64,000 nt of DNA, taken from an uncultured Clostridia bacterium. Lineage in GTDB: Bacteria > Bacillota > Clostridia > Oscillospirales > Ruminococcaceae. Below the pieces are notes generated by a model that was not told the origin of the DNA, made no database searches, and saw only the letters and a list, made by a program, of their open reading frames with translations. A program made the position numbers and the translations under genes. Shown here piece after piece: positions 26,125 through 34,585 of the stretch. Numbering within the stretch: the first letter of the stretch is position 1; the number at the start of each line of letters is the position of its first letter. The DNA lies in assembly GCA_947383835.1 (NCBI GenBank), contig CANDEV010000005.1, forward strand, positions 124,001-188,000, read 5' to 3'.

Positions 26125-27048
26125 TTAAGGACTACCCTTTTCCTCACGCAGCTTCTCCGCAATTTCGGAAATACGCTTCAGCCTGTGGTTTGCCCCCGAC
26201 CGTCCCAAAGGCTTGTCCAAAGCCTCACCAAGCTCACGGAGGGACATTTCGGGGAACTCCATACGAAGCTCCGCAATGTTTATCAAGTCCTCGGGAAGAT
26301 TTTCCAGTCCTATGGTACTTGAAATATACTCAATATCGGCGATTTGCTTGTCGGAGGCTCTCAAAGTCCGCTCAATATTTGCCGAATCGCAGTTTGCAAT
26401 GCGGTTAGCCTTGTTGCGGACGTCCTTGTAAATTTTCACATTCATAAGGTCAATGCTGCTCATGGTAGCCCCCATAAGGGTGAGCAGGTCTTCAATAGCT
26501 TCGCTGCCTTTAAGGTAGATAACATACATATTTTTTCGTTCGGTGTACTTTGCGTTTATCCCAACCGAAACAAGCAGCTTTGTCAAGTCCTGCGCCAAAT
26601 CGTAGTAGGGGACGGCAAATTCAAGATGATATTCTTTGATAGGTTCGGTGACGCTGCCGCAGGAGAGGAACGCCCCCGCAATAAAGGCGTAAACACTGTT
26701 GTTGCCGATAATGTCCTCCTGAATACGGTGTATCAGAGTACGGCTTGAAATTCTGTAGCGATAAATTATCTCCTCGCGGAAATGCTCCGAGGGTATGCTA
26801 AGGGAGTAAAGCGCACCTCCCGATTTCTTTTCGTTTTTAGTAACGGCAACAATATTTTTACCGTCAAGAACGTCGTCCGACAGCCTACGGAAAAATTCGC
26901 TGACCTGTTCGTTTTCCGTTTGAAAAACGATTTGGTCTGGAGAGAAATTCCTGCAAAACAATAACATTCCGTAAAGGCAGCAGTATTTTCTGTCCTTGTC
27001 GGTTATGACCGAGCAAAGCTCTTTTTTTACCGAATGAGAGAAAGACAT
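26125..27048 (-). CDS. whiA: DNA-binding protein WhiA
   Basis: 307 residues from the ATG at 27048 (MSFSHSVKKEL). WhiA joins an N-terminal degenerate LAGLIDADG homing-endonuclease-like fold, visible in AFIAGAFLSCGSVTEP and YHLEFAVP, to a C-terminal helix-turn-helix (LRELGEALDKPLGRSGANHRLKRI). It regulates sporulation in actinomycetes and chromosome segregation and division in Bacillus. It is encoded downstream of rapZ as in other Firmicutes, but the usual yvcK between them is absent. An in-frame GTG three codons upstream is possible. Confidence 0.95.
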   Translation of the reverse strand: MSFSHSVKKELCSVITDKDRKYCCLYGMLLFCRNFSPDQIVFQTENEQVSEFFRRLSDDVLDGKNIVAVTKNEKKSGGALYSLSIPSEHFREEIIYRYRISSRTLIHRIQEDIIGNNSVYAFIAGAFLSCGSVTEPIKEYHLEFAVPYYDLAQDLTKLLVSVGINAKYTERKNMYVIYLKGSEAIEDLLTLMGATMSSIDLMNVKIYKDVRNKANRIANCDSANIERTLRASDKQIADIEYISSTIGLENLPEDLINIAELRMEFPEMSLRELGEALDKPLGRSGANHRLKRISEIAEKLREEKGSP

Positions 27049-27053
27049 TTTTA

Positions 27054-27638
27054 TCACGACCTGTCAGAGTTTTTATTGTATTTATATTTATCCCGTACAA
27101 ACATATTTGCAGTAGGCACAATGGTTAAAATCGCAGCGCTTACAAATAAAAACAGTCCAATTGATTGAAAAGTGTTTTTATAATAGCAGTTTAAAATAAA
27201 AATAAATTCCAAAATTACAGAGGCGGACGTGCTTATAATGCAAAATTTTTGGGGCTTGTGCATTTTGTCAATAAACTCGGTTTTATAGCCCTTAAAAGCA
27301 GTGCAGCAGCATATTATCATCAGTATTCCGGGTATGCCTAACATTCCGATAAAAGCCCATAAATTTAATTTATAAGCAATTTTTTCGGGGTAACGTCGGT
27401 TGTAAAGGACAGTTACATTATCGCCAACATTGGCTTCCGGCAAATATATTGCGTCAATATAAGTCCTGTCAGAGTGATATTTTATATTGTAAAATCCGTC
27501 TAAATCGTTGTATTCGGATAATACCATTCCTTCCGTACTTTCGAGAAAGGAATTGTCATACTGCTGAATACCGAAAATAAAAGCCGCAATTAACGTTAGA
27601 ACTATGCCTAAATTCAAGAATACTCTTTTAACAGTCAT
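27054..27638 (-). CDS. Membrane protein, DUF3592-like
   Basis: 194 residues from the ATG at 27638, after AAGGG. Four hydrophobic segments (about 10-25, 85-105, 120-140 and 150-170) surround an extracellular beta-rich loop, YHSDRTYIDAIYLPEANVGDNVTVLYNRRYPE. This loop between helices 1 and 2 with G-D-x-V-x-V-x-Y is the pattern of DUF3592 proteins, whose role is unknown. It lies between rapZ and whiA, where yvcK stands in other Firmicutes, and ends 5 bp before the whiA start. Confidence 0.7.
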   Translation of the reverse strand: MTVKRVFLNLGIVLTLIAAFIFGIQQYDNSFLESTEGMVLSEYNDLDGFYNIKYHSDRTYIDAIYLPEANVGDNVTVLYNRRYPEKIAYKLNLWAFIGMLGIPGILMIICCCTAFKGYKTEFIDKMHKPQKFCIISTSASVILEFIFILNCYYKNTFQSIGLFLFVSAAILTIVPTANMFVRDKYKYNKNSDRS

Positions 27639-27681
27639 TTTTAGCACCCTTTTTATTTTATTTTGCTCTTTTTCATGTTCC

Positions 27682-28542
27682 TCACCTATCTTTATTTATG
27701 TCCCTGTGACTTATCCTGCACCGCATTTTCTTCTCTGAAAGATATTTGAAAATCGTTTCCGCAAATGTAACGCTCCTGTGCTTGCCGCCTGTGCAGCCGA
27801 AAGCTATAACAAGCTGGCTCTTGCCCTCATGAATATACAGCGGAATAAGGAAATCCAGTAAATCCTCAAGCTTTTTAACAAGTTCGCGGGACTGCTCAAA
27901 GCTAAGCACATAATCGCTTACGCAGCTTTCCGTACCCGTGTGGTGCTTTAGTTCGGGAATGTAAAAAGGGTTGGGCAGACAGCGGACGTCAAAAACCAAG
28001 TCCGCCTCACGGGAAACGCCGTACTTATACCCAAAGGACATCACCTTTACAACCATACTGTCGTTGGGATTGTCAAGAAACAGCGAATAAACCGTCTCCT
28101 TTAGCTGATTAATGGAAAGGTCTGATGTGTCAATATAGTAATCTGCATTACCCCGAACCGCTTCAAGCATTTTCCGCTCAGTGTCTATGGCGTTTTGCAG
28201 ACTTCCGTGGCATTGCTCGTCAAGGGGATGCTTGCGGCGTGTCTCCTTATAGCGTTTTATCAGCACCTCGTCGCTTGCGTCCAAAAAGAGTATGGACGTG
28301 TCAAGCTTGTTGCTTTTCAGATAATTCAATCCCTCGTCAAGCTCCAGAAAAAGCTCTCCGCCCCGAATGTCCGTAACAATAGCCACCTTGTTCATCTGAC
28401 CGTTGTTTATACATATCTCGGCAAATTTCGGGATAAGCTGGGGCGGAATATTGTCAATGCAGTAGTATCCGATGTCCTCCAGCACGTTTACCGCACCCGA
28501 TTTTCCCGATCCCGAAAGACCAGTTACTATCAGAAATTTCAT
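27682..28542 (-). CDS. rapZ: RapZ/YvcJ nucleotide-binding protein
   Basis: 286 residues. Walker A VTGLSGSGKSGAVNVLED lies at the start and IDNIPPQLIP follows. The C-terminal signatures are FDVRCLPNPFYIPELKH, SFGYKYGVS and IAFGCTGGKHRSVT. In E. coli RapZ guides RNase E to the GlmZ small RNA; in Bacillus YvcJ is a GTPase linked to competence and phosphorylation. It sits between murB and whiA in the core cluster. AAGGAATGATAAC precedes the ATG at 28542. Confidence 0.96.
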   Translation of the reverse strand: MKFLIVTGLSGSGKSGAVNVLEDIGYYCIDNIPPQLIPKFAEICINNGQMNKVAIVTDIRGGELFLELDEGLNYLKSNKLDTSILFLDASDEVLIKRYKETRRKHPLDEQCHGSLQNAIDTERKMLEAVRGNADYYIDTSDLSINQLKETVYSLFLDNPNDSMVVKVMSFGYKYGVSREADLVFDVRCLPNPFYIPELKHHTGTESCVSDYVLSFEQSRELVKKLEDLLDFLIPLYIHEGKSQLVIAFGCTGGKHRSVTFAETIFKYLSEKKMRCRISHRDINKDR

Positions 28543-28557
28543 GTTATCATTCCTTTC

Positions 28558-29484
28558 CTAAAGCTTTTTGTCAGTAATAATAAGCGGTTCGCATTCAAGG
28601 ACATATCCCGTTTTTTCCTTTACCGTGTCCTTGACTATTTGAATAAGTTCCATAAGCTCGGCAAAGCTTGCGCCGCCCTTGTTTATAATGAAGCCGCTGT
28701 GCTTTGTACTTACCTCTGCGCCGCCTACGCGTACCCCTTTAAGTCCGCACTGTTCAATAAGCGCGGCAGCGTAATTTCCCTCGGGACGTTTAAAGGTACT
28801 CCCTGCGCTTGGGTACTCCAAAGGCTGCTTGGTGCGGCGTTTCTCCATAAGTTCATCCATTTTCGCCTTTATTTCGGACTTTTCACCCTTTTGCAGCTTT
28901 ATTTCCGCAGATAAAATTATCTCACCGCTTTTGCAGAACCTGCTGTGCCGATAGGAAAAGTCAAGCTCCGAAGCCGAATAAATCTTGATATTGCCTTGTC
29001 TGTCCATAGCCTTTACGGAGGAAACAACGTCCTTCATCTCGCCGCCGTAAGCCCCCGCGTTCATAAAGACTGCACCGCCTAAAGTCCCCGGTATTCCGTA
29101 TGCAAATTCAAGCCCTGTAAGACCATGCTCCAAAGCCGTATTGCAGATCTGCATAAGAGAAGCACCCGCCTGACAGACAAGCGCTTCGCCGTCTTTTGGG
29201 GAAACAGCGGAGAAATCCTTGCCCGAAAGAAAAACCACACCCGAAATACCGTCGGAGTCCACGATAAGATTTGAGCCCTTGCCGAAAATGTAATAGGGTA
29301 CACTAAGCCGTTCCGCAAGGGGAACAAGCTTCAGAAAGCTTTCCTCACTGTTCATCTGTACCAAAAGACCGCAACGTCCGCCTATTTTAAAGGTGGTATG
29401 CTCTCTCAGCGGAGCGTCTCTTTCAATTTTGCAGCCGAGAGCCGTTGCCTCCGCCGCAATTTGTTCTGTATATTCCGAATTCAT
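28558..29484 (-). CDS. murB: UDP-N-acetylenolpyruvoylglucosamine reductase
   Basis: 308 residues. MurB reduces UDP-GlcNAc-enolpyruvate to UDP-MurNAc with NADPH and FAD in peptidoglycan synthesis. Features are LREHTTFKIGG at the start of the FAD domain, GKGSNLIV, GLEFAYGIPGTLGGAVFMNAGAYGG for FAD binding, and YPSAGSTFKRPEGNYAA with the proton-donor serine, which is the type IIb form typical of Firmicutes. It lies 15 bp before rapZ and is co-transcribed with the PHP gene and hprK. Confidence 0.97.
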   Translation of the reverse strand: MNSEYTEQIAAEATALGCKIERDAPLREHTTFKIGGRCGLLVQMNSEESFLKLVPLAERLSVPYYIFGKGSNLIVDSDGISGVVFLSGKDFSAVSPKDGEALVCQAGASLMQICNTALEHGLTGLEFAYGIPGTLGGAVFMNAGAYGGEMKDVVSSVKAMDRQGNIKIYSASELDFSYRHSRFCKSGEIILSAEIKLQKGEKSEIKAKMDELMEKRRTKQPLEYPSAGSTFKRPEGNYAAALIEQCGLKGVRVGGAEVSTKHSGFIINKGGASFAELMELIQIVKDTVKEKTGYVLECEPLIITDKKL

Positions 29485-29532
29485 TCCCCAACCGTCCTTT
29501 TTTGAAATTACAATTTGATTTATATGTAAATT

Positions 29533-30264
29533 TTATGCCTGTTCTTGAAATATATTTCCTCTTTTTGATATTATGTAATCCCTAAGCCTGTCCCAGTCGG
29601 CATTTACCACAAGCCTTTCGGGGAAATCCTGCTCCTCCAAAAGAGCAAGAGACTTGTCAAATTTTCCTACCAAACCGCAGAAATGGGCGTCCGAATTTAC
29701 CAATATAGGAATTTCATATTTTTTGCATATTCTTATGACCTCTTTGAAATTATCGGTCGTGCCTTTCCATTTAATGGAGCTTTCGTTTATTTCCACAAGC
29801 TTGTTGTACTCCTTGAATTTTTTAAGGCACTTTTCGTAATCAAACTCATACCCAACAGTAGCACAGTGACCTATAACGTCAACATAGGGATTTTCCGCAA
29901 CTCCCAAATAAAGCCGTGTTATTTCCTCGGGTGAAGCTTTTTTTAGATGCTCCCTGTGAATGGAGGCTATCACCCAATCAAGGTTTCTGCACTCGTCTTC
30001 GGGGAAGTCTATAGTACCGTCATAGTCGATAATGCTTGCCTCTGCGCCGAAAATAAGCGTAACGCCGCAAAGCTCCCTCGGCAGGGCTTTCCTAAGATTG
30101 TGGAAGTGCCAGACGTGAGGACCGTCCGTAGAAGCTGGCGTGTGGTCTGTTATCGCCAAAGCGGTAAGTCCCGCCTGACCCGCAAACTGAGCCATTTCCA
30201 AAACCGTTGAAAAGGCGTGTGTGGACGCTATCGTGTGTGAATGGGTATCTGCTATAATTTTCAT
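29533..30264 (-). CDS. PHP-domain hydrolase, YcdX-like
   Basis: 243 residues. Metal ligands appear as DTHSHTIASTHAFS, AITDHTP, EASIIDYDG, VIASIHREHL, IGHCATVGYEF and VNSDAHFCG, the complete set of the YcdX phosphatase branch with a trinuclear zinc site. YcdX-like enzymes are phosphatases of unsettled substrate. In this cluster a PHP gene between hprK and murB is commonly found in Clostridia, though its role in carbon or envelope metabolism is not known. Confidence 0.9.
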   Translation of the reverse strand: MKIIADTHSHTIASTHAFSTVLEMAQFAGQAGLTALAITDHTPASTDGPHVWHFHNLRKALPRELCGVTLIFGAEASIIDYDGTIDFPEDECRNLDWVIASIHREHLKKASPEEITRLYLGVAENPYVDVIGHCATVGYEFDYEKCLKKFKEYNKLVEINESSIKWKGTTDNFKEVIRICKKYEIPILVNSDAHFCGLVGKFDKSLALLEEQDFPERLVVNADWDRLRDYIISKRGNIFQEQA

Positions 30265-30340
30265 TTTAATGCTTCCTTTAATAAAAATTCCTATTTCTTC
30301 ACTCTTTAACTCTTTTAAATCTCTTTAATTTATTGCTCTA

Positions 30341-31303
30341 TCAATAAATATCCCACTTTTTGATTATCTCCTTGCGGTCCATGTCAAGACCCAGATTGTC
30401 AAGAAGCTCCTGACCCGCGTTGTAGCCCATTTTCTTCTGACGGTTGTTCATAGCCGCGACCTCAAGAATTACCGCAAGATTTCGTCCGGGCTTAACGGGA
30501 ATAGTGTTGCAGGGCACCTTTACTCCAAGAATTGAGGTGTACTCGCTGTCAACGCCCATTCTGTCATAAACCTTTTCGCTGTCCCAAGGCTCAAGCTCCA
30601 CTATCATGTCTATCTTTTCGGTTACCTTTACCGCGCCCATACCGAAAAGACGGCGGGCGTTCACAATGCCTATGCCGCGTATTTCGAGGAAGTGCCTGAT
30701 ATTTTCGGGGGACGAACCCACAAGACTGATGTTAGAAACACGGCGTATCTCAACAGCGTCGTCCGCAACAAGCCTGTGACCTCTTTTGATAAGCTCCACA
30801 GCACATTCGCTCTTGCCTACGCCGCTTTCGCCCAGTATAAGCATTCCCTCGCCGTAAACTTCGATAAGTACTCCATGACGCGTGATACGGGGCGCAAGGT
30901 GCAGATTAAGGAAAGCGATAAGCGCCGCCATAAAGCTTGATGTGCTGTCCTTGCTTCTGAGCAGGGGGACTTCATATTTCTGCGCGATCTCCACCATTTC
31001 GGGGAAATACGGCAGTTCACGGGTTATAATAAGCGCAGGGATATGCTGCGCCATAAGCATATCAAGCCGTTCGTAACGGGTCTGTTCGTCAATTGTAGCA
31101 AGGTAGGCAAACTCCATTTTTCCCACAATTTGGATACGTTCGTTGTTAAAGTACTCATAAAATCCCATAAGCTGCAAGCCGGGACGGTTAAGGTCAGTCT
31201 CGTTTACCGTAAGCTTGTAGGAATCCTCCGGGAGATAGATAATTTCAAGATGAAACTCATCTATAATAGTCTGCAAATCAACGTTGAATTTTTTTTCCGC
31301 CAT
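30341..31303 (-). CDS. hprK: HPr kinase/phosphorylase
   Basis: 320 residues from the ATG at 31303; a second ATG three codons earlier is too close to the GAAAGGG site. HprK phosphorylates Ser46 of HPr and so creates the CcpA corepressor. The P-loop is LGESGVGKSECAVEL, followed by LVADDAVEI and the family motif EIRGIGIVNARRLFG. The N-terminal domain (residues 1-125) has the MurF-like fold. It is first in the core cluster and has a clear promoter. It fits with the cre-like site at xylA in the same window. Confidence 0.97.
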   Translation of the reverse strand: MAEKKFNVDLQTIIDEFHLEIIYLPEDSYKLTVNETDLNRPGLQLMGFYEYFNNERIQIVGKMEFAYLATIDEQTRYERLDMLMAQHIPALIITRELPYFPEMVEIAQKYEVPLLRSKDSTSSFMAALIAFLNLHLAPRITRHGVLIEVYGEGMLILGESGVGKSECAVELIKRGHRLVADDAVEIRRVSNISLVGSSPENIRHFLEIRGIGIVNARRLFGMGAVKVTEKIDMIVELEPWDSEKVYDRMGVDSEYTSILGVKVPCNTIPVKPGRNLAVILEVAAMNNRQKKMGYNAGQELLDNLGLDMDRKEIIKKWDIY

Positions 31304-31364
31304 TAAAATCATTCCCTTTCAATTTTGTGTTTCCCTGTATTGTATTGAAAACATATATACTATC

Positions 31365-31393
31365 ATTATACAGTAATTCCGGAAAAATATCAA
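31365..31393 (-). promoter_or_regulatory. hprK operon promoter
   Basis: On the minus strand TTGATA (31393-31388), a 17-bp spacer and a perfect TATAAT (31370-31365). It drives hprK and probably the PHP-murB-rapZ genes that follow. Confidence 0.75.
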
Positions 31394-31494
31394 GTGTAAA
31401 ACCCTATTGTTCATAACAAATTTATAAGCAAACGTTTACAGCGCGGCTGAAAAATACTCTGTCAAAAAAATTCGGGAAAATTTGCAAAAATCTA

Positions 31495-31523
31495 TTGCAT
31501 TTTTGTGCATTTTGTAGTATAAT
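31495..31523 (+). promoter_or_regulatory. proC promoter
   Basis: TTGCAT (31495-31500), a 17-bp spacer ending TTGTAG, and TATAAT (31518-31523). AAAGGAGG for proC follows 22 bases later. Confidence 0.75.
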
Positions 31524-31559
31524 ATTTTTTAAGTTTAACTTCTAAAAGGAGGAATAACA

Positions 31560-32393
31560 ATGGTTTCCGTCGGTTTTATCGGCGCGGGAAATATGGGTTT
31601 TGCCATTATCAAGGGTATTCACGGCAGCGGTCTGTGTGAAAGTGGCGATGTGGAAATGCACGCTTTTTCAAGAAGTATCTCTCTGTATGCCTACGACCCG
31701 AACAGCGAAATGATGAAAAGGCTGAACGAATTCGGCGTATCTCCCTGTGCAAGCGAATCGGAGCTTGTGGAGAAGTGCGATTATGTTTTTCTTGCGGTGA
31801 AGCCACAGCAGCTTGAAGCTGTTCTGAACAACGCCAAAAGCGCGTTTACGGATAAAAAGGTCATTATTTCCATATGCGCGGGAATTACCGCAGAATATAT
31901 ACAATCCCAAACAGTTGCGGGCGCCAAGGTCGTCCTTGTAATGCCCAATACTCCGCTGCTGCTGGGGGAGGGCGCGTCCGCTCTTTCCAAAAACGACAAG
32001 GTAACGGAGGACGAGTTTGAGTTCGTTAAAAATATCTTCGCTTCATGCGGAAAAGCGGCTGTTGTCCCCGAAAATAAAATGAAGGAAATTATTGCCGTAA
32101 ACGGCAGCAGCCCCGCGTTTATCTATCTTTTTGCAAAGGCGTTCATTGATTACGCGGTCAAAGAGGGGATAGACCCTGCCGCCGCAAAGGAGCTTTTTGC
32201 CCAGTCCCTTGTGGGGTCGGCGAAAATGATAACCGATTCGGGGTACACTATAGAGGAACTTATCAAAATGGTATCCAGCCCCGGAGGTACCACTCTTGCG
32301 GGACTTGATGAGCTTTACGGCGGCAAGCTTGAAGATACTGTGAAAAAGGCTTGCGAAAGCTGCACAAGGAGAGCCTATGAATTATCCAAATAG
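31560..32393 (+). CDS. proC: Pyrroline-5-carboxylate reductase
   Basis: 277 residues. ProC makes the last step of proline synthesis, reducing pyrroline-5-carboxylate with NAD(P)H. The Rossmann motif VGFIGAGNMGFAIIKGI opens the protein, VFLAVKPQQ and VMPNTPLLLGEGAS follow, and the C-terminal signature is VSSPGGTTLAGLDELYGG. An insert of about 10 residues (FSRSISLYAYDP) lies after the first helix. The start ATG at 31560 has AAAGGAGG upstream. Confidence 0.97.
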   Translation: MVSVGFIGAGNMGFAIIKGIHGSGLCESGDVEMHAFSRSISLYAYDPNSEMMKRLNEFGVSPCASESELVEKCDYVFLAVKPQQLEAVLNNAKSAFTDKKVIISICAGITAEYIQSQTVAGAKVVLVMPNTPLLLGEGASALSKNDKVTEDEFEFVKNIFASCGKAAVVPENKMKEIIAVNGSSPAFIYLFAKAFIDYAVKEGIDPAAAKELFAQSLVGSAKMITDSGYTIEELIKMVSSPGGTTLAGLDELYGGKLEDTVKKACESCTRRAYELSK

Positions 32394-32470
32394 CTGCAAA
32401 AATTGTAAGTAATTTTTTGCAGTACGTCCGCATAAGCTTTACTATTAATATAAAGTAAAGGACGATAACT

Positions 32471-33088
32471 ATGACGGACAACCATATCCCAAGGAGCAGA
32501 AAAAAAGACACACTGCTGACCGCTCTTTCGGCGCTGTATTTTTTCGGTGTGCTTTTGGGCGCGGCGCTTTACCGCACTCTTGACAGCGGAAAATTGCAGG
32601 TACTTGACGGCATTGCAGGCAGCTTTGTTGCGGGGCGGCTTTATCATACGTTTTGGCAAACACTGGTAAATTCCTTTTCGGGAGCGTTCCTGCTGCTGCT
32701 TGTCTGCTTTCTGCTGGGACTAAGCGCGGCGGCGCAGCCTTTGGAACTTCTTGTTCCGCTTTTCAGAGGACTGGGAGCGGGGGCTTCCATAGCGGGAATG
32801 TACAGCAGTTACGGGCTTGCGGGTGCGGGCGCGTCGGCGGTGCTTATCGTTCCGAATGCGGTGGCTACGGCGTTTGTGATGATTGTCGCTGCGAGAGAAG
32901 CGATCAGATTTTCATTCGGGCTCTACCGAGCCGCTTTCGGCAGGAATTCATCGGGCGAGCCTATGGATATTAAGCTGTACTTTACAAAATTTGTTATTTT
33001 ATGTGCAATACTGGCAGTTTCGTCTTTGATCGACAGTCTGCTGACATTCGGGCTTGCGGGTCTTTGGACAAGTCTGCTCGGTATATAG
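32471..33088 (+). CDS. SpoIIM-like membrane protein
   Basis: 205 residues with five or six hydrophobic helices and the central LLVPLFRGLGAGASIAGMYSSYG stretch, similar in layout to stage II sporulation protein M (SpoIIM/DUF95). In endospore formers SpoIIM works with SpoIID and SpoIIP to thin septal peptidoglycan during engulfment. The partners are not in the window, so a role in sporulation cannot be inferred from presence alone. A possible promoter, TTGCAG at 32417 and TACTAT at 32440, lies upstream. The YesL-like gene follows. Confidence 0.6.
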   Translation: MTDNHIPRSRKKDTLLTALSALYFFGVLLGAALYRTLDSGKLQVLDGIAGSFVAGRLYHTFWQTLVNSFSGAFLLLLVCFLLGLSAAAQPLELLVPLFRGLGAGASIAGMYSSYGLAGAGASAVLIVPNAVATAFVMIVAAREAIRFSFGLYRAAFGRNSSGEPMDIKLYFTKFVILCAILAVSSLIDSLLTFGLAGLWTSLLGI

Positions 33089-33130
33089 AAGTATATATAG
33101 GGGAATTAAAATTTAAAGGAGCTGCAAATT

Positions 33131-33988
33131 TTGGCATTATTCGGTATGTTTGACTATGAAAAAGCAGGACGGGGCGTTGCAAAAAATGCGCCCAAAAAGA
33201 AGAGCTTTTTTGCGTTTTTTGAGCTTTATTTCAGGTACTGGTGGCGGCTTGTTAAACTTAACCTGCTGACGTTTGTTTTTTGTATCCCCGTTGTAACGAT
33301 AGGTCCCGCCATTGCGGGAATGACGAGGGTGCTTAAAAATTACACTCTTGATAAAAATGCCTTTATTTTCCACGATTTCTGGAAAGGCTTTTCGCAGAAC
33401 TGGAAACAGTCTCTGCCCATAGGACTTCTGGACGCGCTTTTTACCGTTTCGGCAATAACTGCGTTTCAGGTTTATCCGCAAATGGCTGACGCCGCCGAGG
33501 CTGCGGGCAGGAGCGGAACTGTATACACCGTGCTTTGTGTACTTTCAATAAGCTTTGCGCTTACCTTGCTTATGATGAATTTTTACATCATGCCAATGAT
33601 AGTCGCAACAAATCTGTCCCTTAAGGACATTATTAAGAACAGTTTTTATCTGACCTGTGTGGGACTTAAAAAGAATATTTTCACGCTTCTTATAGTTGCG
33701 CTGATAGTTGTTATGTTTGTGCTTTTCCTGTTTACGGGCAGCGCGTCGGGACTTATCCTTATTCCGATATGGGCGATTTCCTTTACAGGGTTTGTTATAA
33801 TGTATAATTCCTATCCGCTGATACAAAAATATGTTATAAATCCATATTATGAGGAGCGGGGCATGGATAATCCCGAGTACGATTATCTGAAGCCGCTTTC
33901 CGCCGAGGACAGCGTTTTTACCGATATGGGCGGTCAGGAAGCACCCATAGAAAGCAAAAAGAAGAAAAAAGGAAAAATTATTTCATAA
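33131..33988 (+). CDS. YesL-family (DUF624) membrane protein
   Basis: 285 residues starting with TTG at 33131, nine bases after AAAGGAG. DUF624 features are clear: FRYWWRLVKLNLLTFVFCIPVVTIGPAIAGMTRVL near the N-terminus, then DFWKGFSQNWKQSLPIGLLDAL. Five or six membrane helices end in a Lys-rich cytoplasmic tail. YesL-type proteins often neighbour sugar ABC transporters or two-component systems, but none is here; the role is unknown. Confidence 0.87.
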   Translation: MALFGMFDYEKAGRGVAKNAPKKKSFFAFFELYFRYWWRLVKLNLLTFVFCIPVVTIGPAIAGMTRVLKNYTLDKNAFIFHDFWKGFSQNWKQSLPIGLLDALFTVSAITAFQVYPQMADAAEAAGRSGTVYTVLCVLSISFALTLLMMNFYIMPMIVATNLSLKDIIKNSFYLTCVGLKKNIFTLLIVALIVVMFVLFLFTGSASGLILIPIWAISFTGFVIMYNSYPLIQKYVINPYYEERGMDNPEYDYLKPLSAEDSVFTDMGGQEAPIESKKKKKGKIIS

Positions 33989-33995
33989 AAACCCC

Positions 33996-34024
33996 TTTAC
34001 AAATTCGATTTTATATGATATAAT
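33996..34024 (+). promoter_or_regulatory. rpsO promoter
   Basis: TTTACA (33996-34001), a 17-bp spacer and TATAAT (34019-34024). A leader of about 120 nt follows before the rpsO start. Confidence 0.7.
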
Positions 34025-34032
34025 GTTTTTGT

Positions 34033-34123
34033 TGTGCATAATTGCACAGAAAAATTCCGTGTACTTGGTCTGCGGATTAAGCCCTTTAAGGGAACATACC
34101 TGCCGCCTACTATGTTTGCGGAA
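34033..34123 (+). ncRNA. Structured rpsO leader, possible S15 autoregulatory element
   Basis: The leader folds by eye into a small hairpin TGTGCA-TAAT-TGCACA (34033-34048), then a branched structure. TTCCG (34055) pairs with CGGAA (34119) and encloses CCCTTTAAGGG (34082-34092) and a GCGG / CCGC helix. S15 represses its own mRNA through junction structures in several bacterial groups, so this is a reasonable candidate. The pairing was not computed. Confidence 0.45.
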
Positions 34124-34149
34124 AATATTTAAAAAGAGGTGTTTTTGCC

Positions 34150-34416
34150 ATGATGCAGAAAGATGAAAAGACAGCCATTATTCAGGCTAACAAAACAAGT
34201 GAGAACGATACAGGTTCACCCGAGGTTCAGATCGCTATCCTTACAAAGAGGATCAACGACCTTACAGAACACTTGAAGGTTCACAAGAAAGACCACCACT
34301 CCAGAAGAGGACTTCTTAAAATGGTCGGTCACAGACGTAATCTTCTCAACTACCTTGCAAAGAAGGATATCAACAGATACCGTGCAATCGTTGAAAAGCT
34401 TGGTCTGCGTAAGTAA
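34150..34416 (+). CDS. rpsO: 30S ribosomal protein S15
   Basis: 88 residues, full length. S15 binds the 16S rRNA central domain early in 30S assembly. The family stretch TGSPEVQIAILTKRINDLTEHL and the RNA-binding DHHSRRGLLKMVGHRRNLLNYL are intact. Two adjacent ATGs start the gene; the first at 34150 is given. It is followed by a terminator at 34429-34467 and then pnp, the classic rpsO-pnp order. Confidence 0.98.
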   Translation: MMQKDEKTAIIQANKTSENDTGSPEVQIAILTKRINDLTEHLKVHKKDHHSRRGLLKMVGHRRNLLNYLAKKDINRYRAIVEKLGLRK

Positions 34417-34428
34417 GAATATGCCGAA

Positions 34429-34467
34429 GGCAGAAAGTAAAGGTGCAAGCCTTTACTCTGCCTTTTT
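34429..34467 (+). terminator. rpsO terminator
   Basis: GGCAGA..AGTAAAGG pairs with CCTTTACT.CTGCC around a short loop, followed by TTTTT. A clear rho-independent terminator, probably partial because pnp is usually also reached from the rpsO promoter. Confidence 0.85.
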
Positions 34468-34495
34468 GCACATTTAAAAAGCAAGGAAATTTCAG

Positions 34496-34558
34496 GCAGC
34501 AGGCTTAGCATTAAATCGTGTCCGTAATAAGGCGGACAGGCTTTATTGCTAAAGCTGC
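34496..34558 (+). ncRNA. Long hairpin in the pnp leader
   Basis: GCAGC (34496-34500) and GCTTAGCATTAAATCGTGTCCG (34503-34524) pair with CGGACAGGCTTTATTGCTAAAGC (34533-34555) and GCTGC (34554-34558), a nearly continuous stem of over 20 bp with an 8-nt loop just before the pnp ribosome binding site. In E. coli RNase III cleaves a similar leader stem and PNPase then represses itself; this could be an analogous element. Confidence 0.55.
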
Positions 34559-34585
34559 GGTCTGTAAAAATATAGGAGGCAGTTT

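Noticed and set aside
29533..30264. Histidinol-phosphatase
   Set aside because: The PHP fold could suggest it, but the YcdX-type ligand set and lack of his genes do not support that name.
32394..32422. Terminator after proC
   Set aside because: CTGCAAAAATT / AATTTTTTGCAG forms a stem, but no T-run follows it and its 3' arm overlaps a possible promoter of the next gene. Not listed as a feature.
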